Below, in pieces: positions 15,726 to 23,711 of a stretch of DNA of 36,112 bases. Every line of letters starts with the position of its first letter. Position 1 is the stretch's first letter. A program made the position numbers and the translations under genes. Below the pieces are notes generated by a model. It worked only from the letters and a program-made list of their open reading frames with translations, was not told the DNA's origin and ran no database searches. Source of the stretch: Salinivenus iranica (GTDB taxonomy: Bacteria; Bacteroidota; Rhodothermia; Rhodothermales; Salinibacteraceae); NCBI GenBank assembly GCA_002894665.1, contig NCRB01000024.1, positions 1 through 36,112 of the forward strand, written 5' to 3'.

Positions 15726-16784
15726 TCATCCCGCGCGCTCCGCCCAGGCTCGGATGTTCAGGTAGAGCGGGGCGGCCCCCCGGCTCGGCAGCAGGGACCA
15801 AAGGTACCGCGCAACCGCCCCCACCCATACGCGCCCCGCCGTACGGTACGCCCCCTTTCGCCACTCGGACGCCGCGGCGTACAGCCGATCCGCTGTGGGC
15901 TTGCGACACTCCGCAAACAGCAAGGCCCGCTGCAGGTCCCTGTTTCCCCGCTCCTCGCGTAACGCCTTCCAGCGCCACCGCCGGAGCAGCTTTTCATACT
16001 GCCGGTCCATCTTTCGGATGTCTGCGGTCACCTGGCGGTCATGGACGCGGTAGTGCGTCAGCGCGTCGGGCACGCGGTGGATGGAGACCTGGAGCGCAAG
16101 CTGAACAAAGAGGTCGACGTCCGACAACCCCTCCCGGAGCGTCGACTCGTTGAATCCTGTTGTCGCTGCGAAGGCCGACTGCCGCATCAGCATGCACGAC
16201 GGAATCATGCCGCAATGCGTGAGTACGGCGGGGAGCGGGGTCTCGGGGGCCTGCTCGGGCAGGACCTCCACGCCGAAACGGGAGGGGACGTGGCGGCGAT
16301 GCCACTCGTTTTTGAAGTGCGTCGGCAACGCGCCCCCTTTCACGTCCACCACGTCGAAGCGCCAGTGGACCACCGCGACGTCCGGGTGTCGATCGAGGTA
16401 CGCGACCGCGGTGTCCAGCGCACGGGGCACCAGGGCATCATCCGCATCGAGGAAGAGCAGGTACTCGACCGTGTCCGCCACCCGCGACGCGGCACGGTTT
16501 TTCGTGATGGCGTGGCCCCGGTTTGGCTGGTGAAAGACCTGTCGACGCGGGTCTTGGTCGGCGTATGTGTCGAGAAGCGCGGCCGTGCGATCGGTACTCC
16601 CATCGTTTACGATCACGTGCACCCAGTCCGTAAACGTTTGCGCGTCGACCGATGCGATGGTGTCGCCGACAAAAGCCTCGGCATTGTAGCACGGCGTAAT
16701 GATGCCGACTCGGGCCGACGGTTGGCCCGTCCGTTCCGGCACGGGGGCACGGTCCAGATTCGCCGGGGCGGAGGGGACGGACAT
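15726..16784 (-). CDS. Family 2 glycosyltransferase
   Basis: A 352-residue GT-A fold glycosyltransferase that transfers a sugar from a nucleotide donor, probably for surface polysaccharide or glycoconjugates. The N-terminal nucleotide-binding half shows VGIITPCYNAEAFVGDTIAS, VNDGSTDRT (59-67) and the metal-binding LDADD (112-116). A later SDVDLFVQLAL segment resembles the ED/base region of the family. The C-terminal 110 residues are basic and helical (RRWRWKALREERGNRD), unusual for this proteome and possibly membrane- or nucleic-acid-facing. The ATG at 16784 is used; an ATG 15 bases upstream is equally possible. It follows the PRTase-HAD fusion gene by 125 bp on the same strand, so the two may serve one polysaccharide pathway. 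Confidence 0.88.
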   Translation of the reverse strand: MSVPSAPANLDRAPVPERTGQPSARVGIITPCYNAEAFVGDTIASVDAQTFTDWVHVIVNDGSTDRTAALLDTYADQDPRRQVFHQPNRGHAITKNRAASRVADTVEYLLFLDADDALVPRALDTAVAYLDRHPDVAVVHWRFDVVDVKGGALPTHFKNEWHRRHVPSRFGVEVLPEQAPETPLPAVLTHCGMIPSCMLMRQSAFAATTGFNESTLREGLSDVDLFVQLALQVSIHRVPDALTHYRVHDRQVTADIRKMDRQYEKLLRRWRWKALREERGNRDLQRALLFAECRKPTADRLYAAASEWRKGAYRTAGRVWVGAVARYLWSLLPSRGAAPLYLNIRAWAERAG

Positions 16785-16909
16785 GGGAGAGGCCTTCATT
16801 TGGAAAGGATCAGAGGGAACGAGTGGATCGACCCCGTCTCCGCAGTCAATCTGCGCGGGGACGGTGTACACTTCGCTCGGAATGGTCCGGACTCAACAGC
16901 CGGGCTTTC

Positions 16910-17929
16910 TCAGGCCCCTACAAATCGCTTTTTTGCCTCGCGCACCCACCGGCGCGCCCCGTGGGCCTGTGCGCGGACCGCCCCACTGGCCCGCCGCATG
17001 CTGCGACGCAATCGGCCCACCACCGTGCCGTGCTGATGGTAGTCGGCCGGGGCGGTTTGTTCGTTTTGCCACGGATACACCCCCGGATTATTCATCTGCA
17101 TCGTGTCAAGGCAGAACACCGGCTTCCCGCTCCACCGGGCAATTTGCCGGGCCTGCTCGGCCTCGCTCTCCAGAAAAAGCTGAAATCGCTTGTCCGAACG
17201 ATAGACCTCCGCCTTGTAGGCCCCGTGGGTCTGCTCAGCCGTGGGGCGATCGCCCCTCATGATGAGCTCTTCGTAGCGCACACCATGACGCCGCAGCCAC
17301 GCCTCGGTGGGCGCACGGTACTTCTCCTGGCGCGACGTGACGATGCGGGCAATCGTTTTTGTAGGAAGCATATACGGCTCGGCCTCCCGCAGAAAGTGCT
17401 CATACAGGGGGCCGTCGTCGTCCTCGTGCGGCTCGGGGTTCCGGCACAGCACGCCGTCCATGTCCACGCACCCATGCTCGATCACCCAGGAATGCATGAG
17501 CTTCCACTCGAAGACATACGGCATGTGCAGGGATTCGTAGGCCACGTCCAGCGCCACGCCGGCGCGAGGATCGTAGTACGCCGCCCCAAGAAGCATCGTG
17601 TGCTGCTCGCGGAGCGGCGCCACCTGCTCCATTACCTCCCGCATGGCGGATCCGGTCGATACACAATCGTCCACCACGAGAATGGTAAGCGAGCAATGGT
17701 TCAGCCTCTCCCCATCCAGCGGATTGCTGCAGCGCGGCCCGCTGGCGAGGAGGTCGCCCTCCAACAGGCCCCGCAGGTCGGCCAACGGGAGGTTGCGGTA
17801 CAGCGCAATCAAGTTTGCGACCAGCAACCCGCTACGAGGCACCCCCACAACAAGATCAATCTCGCGAGGAAGCGTGGCGCTCCACGTCCGCATGTCGTCG
17901 GCAAGACGGGCAATGCTTCGGTAGTTCAT
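16910..17929 (-). CDS. Phosphoribosyltransferase-HAD phosphatase fusion protein
   Basis: A 339-residue cytoplasmic protein with two enzyme-like domains. Residues 1 to about 150 are a type I PRTase domain, with VVGVPRSGLLVANLIA (27-42) and the PRPP loop VVDDCVSTGSAM (85-96). Residues about 153-275 resemble a HAD phosphatase, with motif I VDMDGVL (D156, D158), motif II VTSR (197-200) and the motif III candidate K239 (YKAEVYR). The motif IV region reads FLESEAEQA (252-260), without the usual acidic DD or ED pair. The C-terminus (about 300-339) is basic. Such fusions occur near nucleotide-sugar and polysaccharide genes, and the neighbour here is a GT2 glycosyltransferase. A role in making or recycling a phosphoribosyl compound for a glycan is possible but unproved. 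Confidence 0.82.
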   Translation of the reverse strand: MNYRSIARLADDMRTWSATLPREIDLVVGVPRSGLLVANLIALYRNLPLADLRGLLEGDLLASGPRCSNPLDGERLNHCSLTILVVDDCVSTGSAMREVMEQVAPLREQHTMLLGAAYYDPRAGVALDVAYESLHMPYVFEWKLMHSWVIEHGCVDMDGVLCRNPEPHEDDDGPLYEHFLREAEPYMLPTKTIARIVTSRQEKYRAPTEAWLRRHGVRYEELIMRGDRPTAEQTHGAYKAEVYRSDKRFQLFLESEAEQARQIARWSGKPVFCLDTMQMNNPGVYPWQNEQTAPADYHQHGTVVGRLRRSMRRASGAVRAQAHGARRWVREAKKRFVGA

Positions 17930-18241
17930 TTACATTGAACGCTTGGTGGTCAGGGATACAGAATGCCCCACCCCGCCGGGTGGGCCGTCAGATTATTCGT
18001 GGGGGGCTCCATGATACCCAGGCGCAGTGGGCCACCGATAGGCTTTGGTGTACAGTTCTTAGTGCTTCTGGCGCATCCGCGCCCCACGGTCATCGAGGAG
18101 GGCTGGGCTGGCGACAGGCGTCCAGGCTCACGACCAGACGGTTCCCCTCCCGTGCGTCGAACCTTCCGCTGTCCCTGCGTGTAGAGTCGCACTCGCCCCC
18201 GTCCGGTCCCTCCTCTCCTCTTCCGCACCCGTCCCCCCGCC
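17930..18241. other. Intergenic region between divergent genes; one GC hairpin, no gene seen
   Basis: This 312-bp region separates the PRTase-HAD gene (-) from the TPR gene (+) and must hold both promoters. I see no coding frame with protein-like composition. A perfect 7-bp stem (CCCACCC / GGGTGGG with loop CGCC) lies at 17967-17984, close to the minus-strand start, where it could be a 5'-leader structure. No T-run follows it on either strand. Confidence 0.5.
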
Positions 18242-19861
18242 ATGCGCCTCCTCCGCTGCTCCCTGCTCGTCCTTGTCGCGTTCCTCCTCGTCGGGCCCGC
18301 GTACGCCCAACAGACCGACTACGGGGACACCGACTTCCCGAACTCCGGCGACTCCGCGGCCCAGGAGTCGTTTCTGAAGGGGGTGCTCATGCTCCATAGC
18401 TTTGAGTACGACGACGCCCGGGCGGCCTTTCAGGACGCCCAGGAGATCGACCCCGACTTTGCGATGGCGCATTGGGGCGAAGCCATGACGCACAACCACC
18501 CAATCTGGATGGAGCAGGACCGCGAGGCGGCGCTCGAGGCGCTGCGCGACCTGGCGGAGACCCCCGAGGCGCGACTGGACGCAGCCCCGACGGAACGCGA
18601 GGCGCACTACCTTCGCACGCTGCACGTCCTCTACGGCGCCGGGGCCGACGACCCGCAGGGCAAGGAGGCGCGCGACGACGCCTACGAGGACGCGATGGCA
18701 GAACTGGCGGCGGCGTACCCCGACGACCTCAACGCGCAGGCCTTCCACGCCCTCTCCATCCTCGGCACGGCGCACGAGGGGCGCGAGTTTTCGACGTACA
18801 TGCGCGCCGCCGCGATCGTGGAGGAGGTGTTCGACGAGAACCCCGAACATCCCGGCGCGGCCCACTACCTGATCCACGCCTACGACGACCCGGTGCACGC
18901 GCCGCTCGGCCTGCGCCCCGCCCGCGTGTACGCCGACATTGCCCCGTCCGCCCCGCACGCCCTCCACATGCCGTCCCACATCTTCTTCGCCCTCGGCCTG
19001 TGGGATTCGGGAGCGGCGTCAAATGTCGACTCCTACGAGGCGGCGAGGGCCAAGAGTGAGCAAGCCACCACGGGACTGAGCGGCGGCGGCTTTCACGCGC
19101 TGCAGTGGCTCCACTACGCCCGCCTGCAGCAGGGCCGCCACGACGAGGCCGGCTCCGTGCTGCGCACGATCCGGCGGCACGCCACCGACGCGGACGTCTC
19201 GACCGGGTACGCCACCTTCCTTCGCTGGTCGGCCCCCCTCGCCCACGTCGTGGAGACCCAGCGGTGGGGCCAGTACGGGGCGCTCCTCGACTCGATGGAC
19301 GTGACGCCCTCGGCCCTCACCCCCCGTGGGGCCGTAACCGTCCACGCCGGCCAGGGGCTGGCCGACGCGAAGCAGAACAACCTGTCGGCCGCCCGGATGC
19401 AACTGAAACAGGCCCGGGCCGCACTGGGCAACGAGGAGGCGGACGCCCTGCGCATCCAGATCCTTCAGCTGGAGGGCCTGATCGCCCTGGAGTCGGGCGA
19501 CACGGAACGGGCCACGACGCGTCTCGCCGAAGCCGCCGAGCTCGAATCGGAGCGTCCCCTGGACTTCGGCCCGCCCTTTCCCATCAAGCCGGCGCACGAG
19601 CTGTACGGCGAAGCCCTGCTCGCCCTCGACCGTCCCGAGGAGGCGCTGAGCCAGTTCAACACGACGCTGGAGCGCTACCCGGATCGCGCCCTCGCGCTGA
19701 AGGGCAAGGCCGCCGCCGCGGCCCAGGCCGGGCACTCGGAAGTGGCCGACGCCGCCCGGTCCGCCCTCGCGGAGCAATGGACCGAGGCAGATGGACGCGT
19801 CCGCTCCCAACTGCAGTCGCTCAGCGGGGCCGCCCCGACCGACGCCGGCACGTCGCGCTAA
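18242..19861 (+). CDS. Exported TPR protein with conserved-looking histidine motifs
   Basis: A 539-residue protein with a signal peptide (RLLRCSLLVLVAFLLVGPAYAQ), so it is periplasmic or outer-membrane associated. Tetratricopeptide helices occur near residues 45-85 (EYDDARAAFQDAQEIDPDFA) and 420-510 (PEEALSQFNTTLERYPDRAL). The middle carries three His-rich segments: AHWGEAMTHNHPIW (76-89), HPGAAHYLIHAYDDPVHAPLG (203-223) and APHALHMPSHIF (237-248). Such clustered motifs are unusual in plain TPR scaffolds and look like a metal or ligand site. I recognise this as a widespread TPR family but know no established function. The gene stands alone, with its stop 6 bp from the stop of the converging trmH gene. 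Confidence 0.82.
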   Translation: MRLLRCSLLVLVAFLLVGPAYAQQTDYGDTDFPNSGDSAAQESFLKGVLMLHSFEYDDARAAFQDAQEIDPDFAMAHWGEAMTHNHPIWMEQDREAALEALRDLAETPEARLDAAPTEREAHYLRTLHVLYGAGADDPQGKEARDDAYEDAMAELAAAYPDDLNAQAFHALSILGTAHEGREFSTYMRAAAIVEEVFDENPEHPGAAHYLIHAYDDPVHAPLGLRPARVYADIAPSAPHALHMPSHIFFALGLWDSGAASNVDSYEAARAKSEQATTGLSGGGFHALQWLHYARLQQGRHDEAGSVLRTIRRHATDADVSTGYATFLRWSAPLAHVVETQRWGQYGALLDSMDVTPSALTPRGAVTVHAGQGLADAKQNNLSAARMQLKQARAALGNEEADALRIQILQLEGLIALESGDTERATTRLAEAAELESERPLDFGPPFPIKPAHELYGEALLALDRPEEALSQFNTTLERYPDRALALKGKAAAAAQAGHSEVADAARSALAEQWTEADGRVRSQLQSLSGAAPTDAGTSR

Positions 19862-19867
19862 CCGACC

Positions 19868-20632
19868 CTATTTCTGCAGTTTGCGCCGGATGATCTTCTC
19901 GGCGTGGCCCACGCTGCGCAGGCAGAAGCGCGCCGTCAGCCGCTGCTGTGCGTCGTCGGCCAGGTCGGCGTGATGCCCCTGCCGGTTGAGGCGATCCTGC
20001 TGTGCGTGATACAGGGCCACCGCCGCCGCCACGGACACGTTAAAGCTCTCCGTAAAGCCCGGAAGCGGCACCACACAGGCCGTGTCCACCGCCTCCATCA
20101 TGGCGTCGGACACGCCCGCCTCCTCGTTCCCAAATACCAGTGCCGTCGGCTCGGTGAAATCGAGCGCCCGGATGGGCACCGTGTCGGCGTGCAAGTGCAT
20201 GGCCACGATCTGGTAGCCGGCCTCGTGGAGGGCGTCCGCACAGGCCGTCGGCTCGTCCCAGTACCAGAGGTCGAGCCAGTTTTCCGCCCCGCCCGACGTG
20301 CGCCCCGAGTGCTTGAATCGCTCGTTGTCGCCCTTCACGACGTGAAAGTCCTGATACCCCATCGCCTCGGCGGAGCGCATGACGGCACTCACGTTGCCGG
20401 TGTTCACAAGGCCCTCGACCACCGGCACCACGGAGCGGGTGCGCTCGCCCACCACCTCCCGAATCCGTCGCAGCCGCCGCTCCCGCATGTGGGGGCGGAG
20501 CAGCTCCACCACGCGGGCCGGGGCGAGGCGCACGTCGCCAAACGTGAACGGGTCGGCATCGGTGGGCGGACGACCGCCGGAGGCAATGAGGCGGCGCATC
20601 TCTTCTTCGGCGTCTACGTCGGCAGTCGACAT
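19868..20632 (-). CDS. trmH: SpoU/TrmH-family tRNA or rRNA 2'-O-ribose methyltransferase
   Basis: A 254-residue SPOUT methyltransferase that uses S-adenosylmethionine to methylate a ribose 2'-OH. TrmH proper acts on G18 of tRNA. The three SpoU motifs are present: NTGNVSAVMRSAEAMG (77-92, with catalytic-type R86), ALVFGNEEAGVS, and VPLPGFTESFNVSVAAAVAL. The N-terminal helical region (RERRLRRIREVVGERT) precedes the core and the C-terminal helix ends RSVGHAEKIIRRKLQK, both as in TrmH. Assignment to tRNA rather than rRNA is likely but not certain. The ATG at 20632 was chosen over a start 69 bases upstream because the extra N-terminus has no homology. It is divergent from the LolA-like gene. Confidence 0.88.
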   Translation of the reverse strand: MSTADVDAEEEMRRLIASGGRPPTDADPFTFGDVRLAPARVVELLRPHMRERRLRRIREVVGERTRSVVPVVEGLVNTGNVSAVMRSAEAMGYQDFHVVKGDNERFKHSGRTSGGAENWLDLWYWDEPTACADALHEAGYQIVAMHLHADTVPIRALDFTEPTALVFGNEEAGVSDAMMEAVDTACVVPLPGFTESFNVSVAAAVALYHAQQDRLNRQGHHADLADDAQQRLTARFCLRSVGHAEKIIRRKLQK

Positions 20633-20792
20633 CGGAATGTCCGGCGGTCCCGGATCTTTTCGTTTCGGTAGACAGTAGATCGCGTCACTCTTTTCGAACA
20701 CCGAACGTCTTTTCCGCCGGCCGCAGTTCCGCCTTCATCGGGTTCTCTGCCGCCGCCCGGCCCCTTTCTCGCTCCCAGCCCCCCTCTCCGAC

Positions 20793-21602
20793 ATGACCCG
20801 CCTCGCTCACACTCTCGTCGTTTCGCTTCTCCTTTCCGCCGCTCTCGTTGCCCCGCCCCTGGCGGCCCAGTCGGCCCAGTCGATCGTCGAAGAAATGAAG
20901 GCCCGCCACGAGGCCCAGCTCGAAACGGTCGACAACTACGTCATCGAGACGAACCTGTACACCGCGTACCACCGCAAGACCACGCGCGACGGCCAGACGA
21001 CCTACGAGACGGCCACCCGCATGCGTGGACCGTCGGAAACGCTCAACACGCTCGGCACCATGCCCACAACGACCTCCGGCGTGGCCCACCTCGACCGCGT
21101 TGCCACCCACGCCACCTACGACGGCACCGAGTCAATCAATGGCACCACGAGCCACGTGCTCCGCATCAGCGACCCCGCCGCGGTGTACGACGAGATGACG
21201 GGCGACATGGAGGAAATGGTGTACTATGTCAACGCCGACACCTACGCTCCCTCCCGCGTGGTGATCACGATCGCGCCGCACTCCGGAGGCGACCCGTCCA
21301 CGATGACCATCAACTACCGCGACTACCGGACCGTGGACGGCCTCACCCTCCCCTACGTGATGGAAATGTCGATGGACCTCGGGATGAGCGAGGAGCAGCG
21401 GCGCCAGCTCGAGCAGATGCAGGAAAAGCTGGAGCAGATGCCCGAACAGCAGCGCGAACAGATGAAGCGCGTGATGGGGAAGAGATTTGAGCAGATGCAG
21501 AACATGATCGCCGGAACGCCCACCTCGATCGAGGTCCAATCCGTCCGCGTCAACGACGGGATCCCGGAGGGCATCTTCGCGGACGACGACGGGAACTCGT
21601 AA
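20793..21602 (+). CDS. Exported LolA/LolB-fold lipoprotein-sorting-like protein with coiled-coil insertion
   Basis: A 269-residue periplasmic protein. A signal peptide ends after LAAQ (residue 26). The body has the pattern of outer-membrane lipoprotein-sorting proteins, with IVEEMKARHEAQLETVDNYV, then strands including YYVNADTYAPSRVVI and MTINYRDYRTVDGLTLPYVM. A highly charged Gln/Glu/Met-rich stretch of about 40 residues (about 197-236, EEQRRQLEQMQEKLEQMPEQ and on) is predicted to be a helical coiled coil and is not part of a normal LolA barrel. Lipid or lipoprotein carriage is therefore only a suggestion. A start ATG at 20793 gives a good signal peptide. It is followed after 144 bp by an SDR gene. 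Confidence 0.75.
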   Translation: MTRLAHTLVVSLLLSAALVAPPLAAQSAQSIVEEMKARHEAQLETVDNYVIETNLYTAYHRKTTRDGQTTYETATRMRGPSETLNTLGTMPTTTSGVAHLDRVATHATYDGTESINGTTSHVLRISDPAAVYDEMTGDMEEMVYYVNADTYAPSRVVITIAPHSGGDPSTMTINYRDYRTVDGLTLPYVMEMSMDLGMSEEQRRQLEQMQEKLEQMPEQQREQMKRVMGKRFEQMQNMIAGTPTSIEVQSVRVNDGIPEGIFADDDGNS

Positions 21603-21746
21603 TCCGCCGGCCCCCGGCGCCCCAGTGGCGCCGCATGGCGTCTTCTGCAAACTAACAGAATCCTCAGCGGCGGGGACGATCCCCTCCGGGACGTGGAAGT
21701 ACAGCGGGACACGTGTTGTTGTCTTTTCCCTCACTCCCCGCTGCCC

Positions 21747-22466
21747 ATGGACCTTACCGATTCCGTCGCCGTCGTCACCGGAGCCAGCGCCGGCCTCGGC
21801 GCCCACCTCGCCCGCACCCTCGCCGACCGCGGCGCCACCGTGTTCGGCCTTGCCCGAAGCACCGACAAGCTGGAAACCCTGCGGGACGAGATCGGCAGTG
21901 CCTTTCACCCCGTCGCCTGCGACGTGCGGGACGAGGACGAGGTGGCCGCCGCCTTCGACGAGGTCCGCACCGTCGGCGGGCGGATCGACGTGCTCGTCAA
22001 TAACGCAGGCCTCGGCCAGTTCGGCCCGGTCGACGAGCTGTCGGTGGACGAGTGGGACGTGCAGATGGACACCAACGTGCGGGGCGTCTTCCTCTGTACC
22101 CGCGAGGCGGTGCCCACCATGCGCGCCCAGAACGACGACCGCGGCTTTGGGGGCCACATCGTGAACGTCGCCTCCATCGCCGGCCTGCTGGGCAACCCCA
22201 ACCTCACGGCCTACAACGCCTCCAAGTTTGGCGTCCGCGGCTTCAGCGAGGCCCTGATGAAGGAGGTCCGCGACGATGGCATCCGCGTGACGTGCCTGTA
22301 CCCCGGCTCCATCGACACCAACTTCTTCGACGTGGCGGGCGTCGACAAGACGGACCATCCCCTCACGCCCGAGGACGTGGCCGCCACGGTGCTCCACGTG
22401 CTGGAGGCCCCGGCCAACCACCTCATCTCGGAGGTGGTCCTGCGCCCGCTCCGTCCGCGGGGATAA
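21747..22466 (+). CDS. Short-chain dehydrogenase/reductase (SDR)
   Basis: A 239-residue classical SDR. The glycine motif is TGASAGLG (11-18), NNAG lies at 85-88, and the catalytic residues are Ser143, Tyr156 and Lys160 (YNASK). An Arg after the second strand (GLARSTDKLE) suggests NADP(H) preference. The C-terminal part (TPEDVAATVLHVLEAP and HLISEVVLRPLRP) places it near the YdfG/serine-3-dehydrogenase-like group, which often reduces 3-hydroxy acids or small aldehydes. The substrate is unknown. The ATG at 21747 starts just before the Rossmann strand. It converges with the DUF6249-like gene, 43 bp apart. Confidence 0.92.
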   Translation: MDLTDSVAVVTGASAGLGAHLARTLADRGATVFGLARSTDKLETLRDEIGSAFHPVACDVRDEDEVAAAFDEVRTVGGRIDVLVNNAGLGQFGPVDELSVDEWDVQMDTNVRGVFLCTREAVPTMRAQNDDRGFGGHIVNVASIAGLLGNPNLTAYNASKFGVRGFSEALMKEVRDDGIRVTCLYPGSIDTNFFDVAGVDKTDHPLTPEDVAATVLHVLEAPANHLISEVVLRPLRPRG

Positions 22467-22509
22467 GCGGCCCGGCACCCTCGACCGGGCGCGCTCGCCC
22501 TCGGACGGC

Positions 22510-22920
22510 CTACAGTTCCCCCTGCAGTTCCGACTCCTCCCGGGGCGCCCGGCCGGGGGCGGACCCACTCGCGGCCGCGGCCCGTCCCGCTTCCGCATCC
22601 TGCTCCACGAGGTAGTAGCTGAGGAGGGCCCCACCGGTCGCCAGGAGCATGAGCCCGTAGGCAACCGGCGACTCAAACCCGATCGACAAGAGGTCGATCA
22701 GCAGCACCGCAGCCCCCAGGGCCAACACCACCAGGCCCCACTTCAGGGCCGACTGGGTGCTGGGAGCACCGGAACGACCGCTCAGGATTGCGTCTGTGAC
22801 CTCCGGCGAGGCGTGGGCCTCCATCGCCTTGCGCCGGATGCGCGTGTCCGAGATCAGCTTCGCAATATAGGCAACGAGGGCGAAGAAGCCGAGGGGAACG
22901 AGGATTTCGACGGAGCCCAT
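22510..22920 (-). CDS. Small three-helix membrane protein, DUF6249-like
   Basis: A 136-residue inner-membrane protein with hydrophobic helices at about 4-23, 60-80 and 86-105. A cytoplasmic-type basic segment follows the first helix (TRIRRKAMEAHASPEVTDAI), and an acidic tail closes the chain. The layout, with one N-terminal helix, a K/R-x-M-x-A-H/L segment and two further helices, resembles DUF6249 proteins common in Bacteroidota. Those proteins are often encoded next to ECF sigma factors. Here the gene is divergent from such a sigma gene, 179 bp apart. No function is known. The ATG at 22920 was preferred because the frame upstream has no membrane-protein character. Confidence 0.75.
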   Translation of the reverse strand: MGSVEILVPLGFFALVAYIAKLISDTRIRRKAMEAHASPEVTDAILSGRSGAPSTQSALKWGLVVLALGAAVLLIDLLSIGFESPVAYGLMLLATGGALLSYYLVEQDAEAGRAAAASGSAPGRAPREESELQGEL

Positions 22921-22956
22921 GGGGGTACAGGTCTTTGGAGTAAGGACGAGACAAAC

Positions 22957-23059
22957 GGTGCGGGGGACGTTCGCCCCTGCACCAACAGCAGACAGCCCCA
23001 TTGTGGAATGGGTTGCACCCCTCAGGAGAGGAGGGCCTTCGGGGGGCGTGAACGCCCCC
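22957..23059. other. Two GC hairpins in the divergent promoter region of the ECF sigma gene
   Basis: Within the 179-bp region between the DUF6249-like and sigma genes there are two inverted repeats. One is GGTGC-GGGG pairing with CCCC-T-GCACC (22957-22983, one bulged base). The other is a perfect 7-bp stem GGGGGCG/CGCCCCC with a TGAA loop (23042-23059), 40 bases before the sigma start. They may be leader structures or protein-binding sites. No T-run follows, so they are not standard terminators. Confidence 0.35.
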
Positions 23060-23099
23060 TGCAACCTTCTGGCGGATGTGCCTGTCTATTGGGCACACC

Positions 23100-23711
23100 A
23101 TGAGCCACGCCCCCGAACGTACCGAGCGCGAGCTGGTCGAGCAAATCCTCGACGGCGACCGCGAGGCGTTCCTCGATTTTATCGACCGCTACGAGCGGCT
23201 CGTGAAGCACGTCGTCTTTCGGATGGTGGACGACGATCGAGACCGGGAGGAGCTCTGCCAGGATGTGTTCGTGCGGGCGTACCGGTCCCTCGACGGATTT
23301 CGGTTCGAGTCGAAGCTGTCGACCTGGCTCGCCCGCATCGCCCGCAACACGTGCCTCAACCATCTGGAGAAGAAGGACCTCCCACTGTACGCCGATCACG
23401 CCCCGGCGCCCGACGGCGAGTCGCCCGATGCCCGCGCGGCCCTCAACCGCCTGGAGGACCCCGACGCGGACGTCGACCAGGACGCGATGGACCGCGAGCA
23501 ACAAGATGTGGTCCGGCGCGGCCTCGACACGCTCGCCGAACACTACCGCACGGCGCTGACGCTGTATCATTTGGAGGGCATGAGCGTATCCCAAATCAGC
23601 GAGGTGATGGGCAACCCCGAGGGCACGGTGAAAAGCCACCTGTACCGGGGCCGCAAAAAACTCAAAGACTGGTTGCTGGAGCACTACGACCAGGAGGAAC
23701 TCACGACATGA
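23100..23711 (+). CDS. ECF-type RNA polymerase sigma factor
   Basis: A 203-residue sigma-70 family factor of the extracytoplasmic-function class. Region 2 is visible at about 10-80 (FLDFIDRYERLVKHVVFRMV; ELCQDVFVRAYRSLDGFR; STWLARIARNTCLNHLEK). Region 4 has the HTH at about 150-190 (YRTALTLYHLEGMSVSQISE; GTVKSHLYRGRKKLKDWL). The linker between them is acidic and long (about 35 residues). It directs RNA polymerase to an unknown stress or envelope regulon. Its TGA stop overlaps the next ATG (ATGA), so it is translationally coupled to the membrane protein at 23708, the likely anti-sigma factor. The start at 23100 fits the family; an in-frame ATG at 23076 is an alternative. Confidence 0.93.
   Translation: MSHAPERTERELVEQILDGDREAFLDFIDRYERLVKHVVFRMVDDDRDREELCQDVFVRAYRSLDGFRFESKLSTWLARIARNTCLNHLEKKDLPLYADHAPAPDGESPDARAALNRLEDPDADVDQDAMDREQQDVVRRGLDTLAEHYRTALTLYHLEGMSVSQISEVMGNPEGTVKSHLYRGRKKLKDWLLEHYDQEELTT

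Noticed and set aside
14147-16153. A 668-codon open frame on the plus strand
   Set aside because: It lies antisense to rsmB and the glycosyltransferase gene, both with clear motifs. The translation is low-complexity Arg/Gly/Pro/His as expected from GC-rich antisense frames.
21132-22676. A 514-codon minus-strand frame
   Set aside because: It covers the LolA-like and SDR genes in antisense. Composition is His/Val/Gly rich without motifs.
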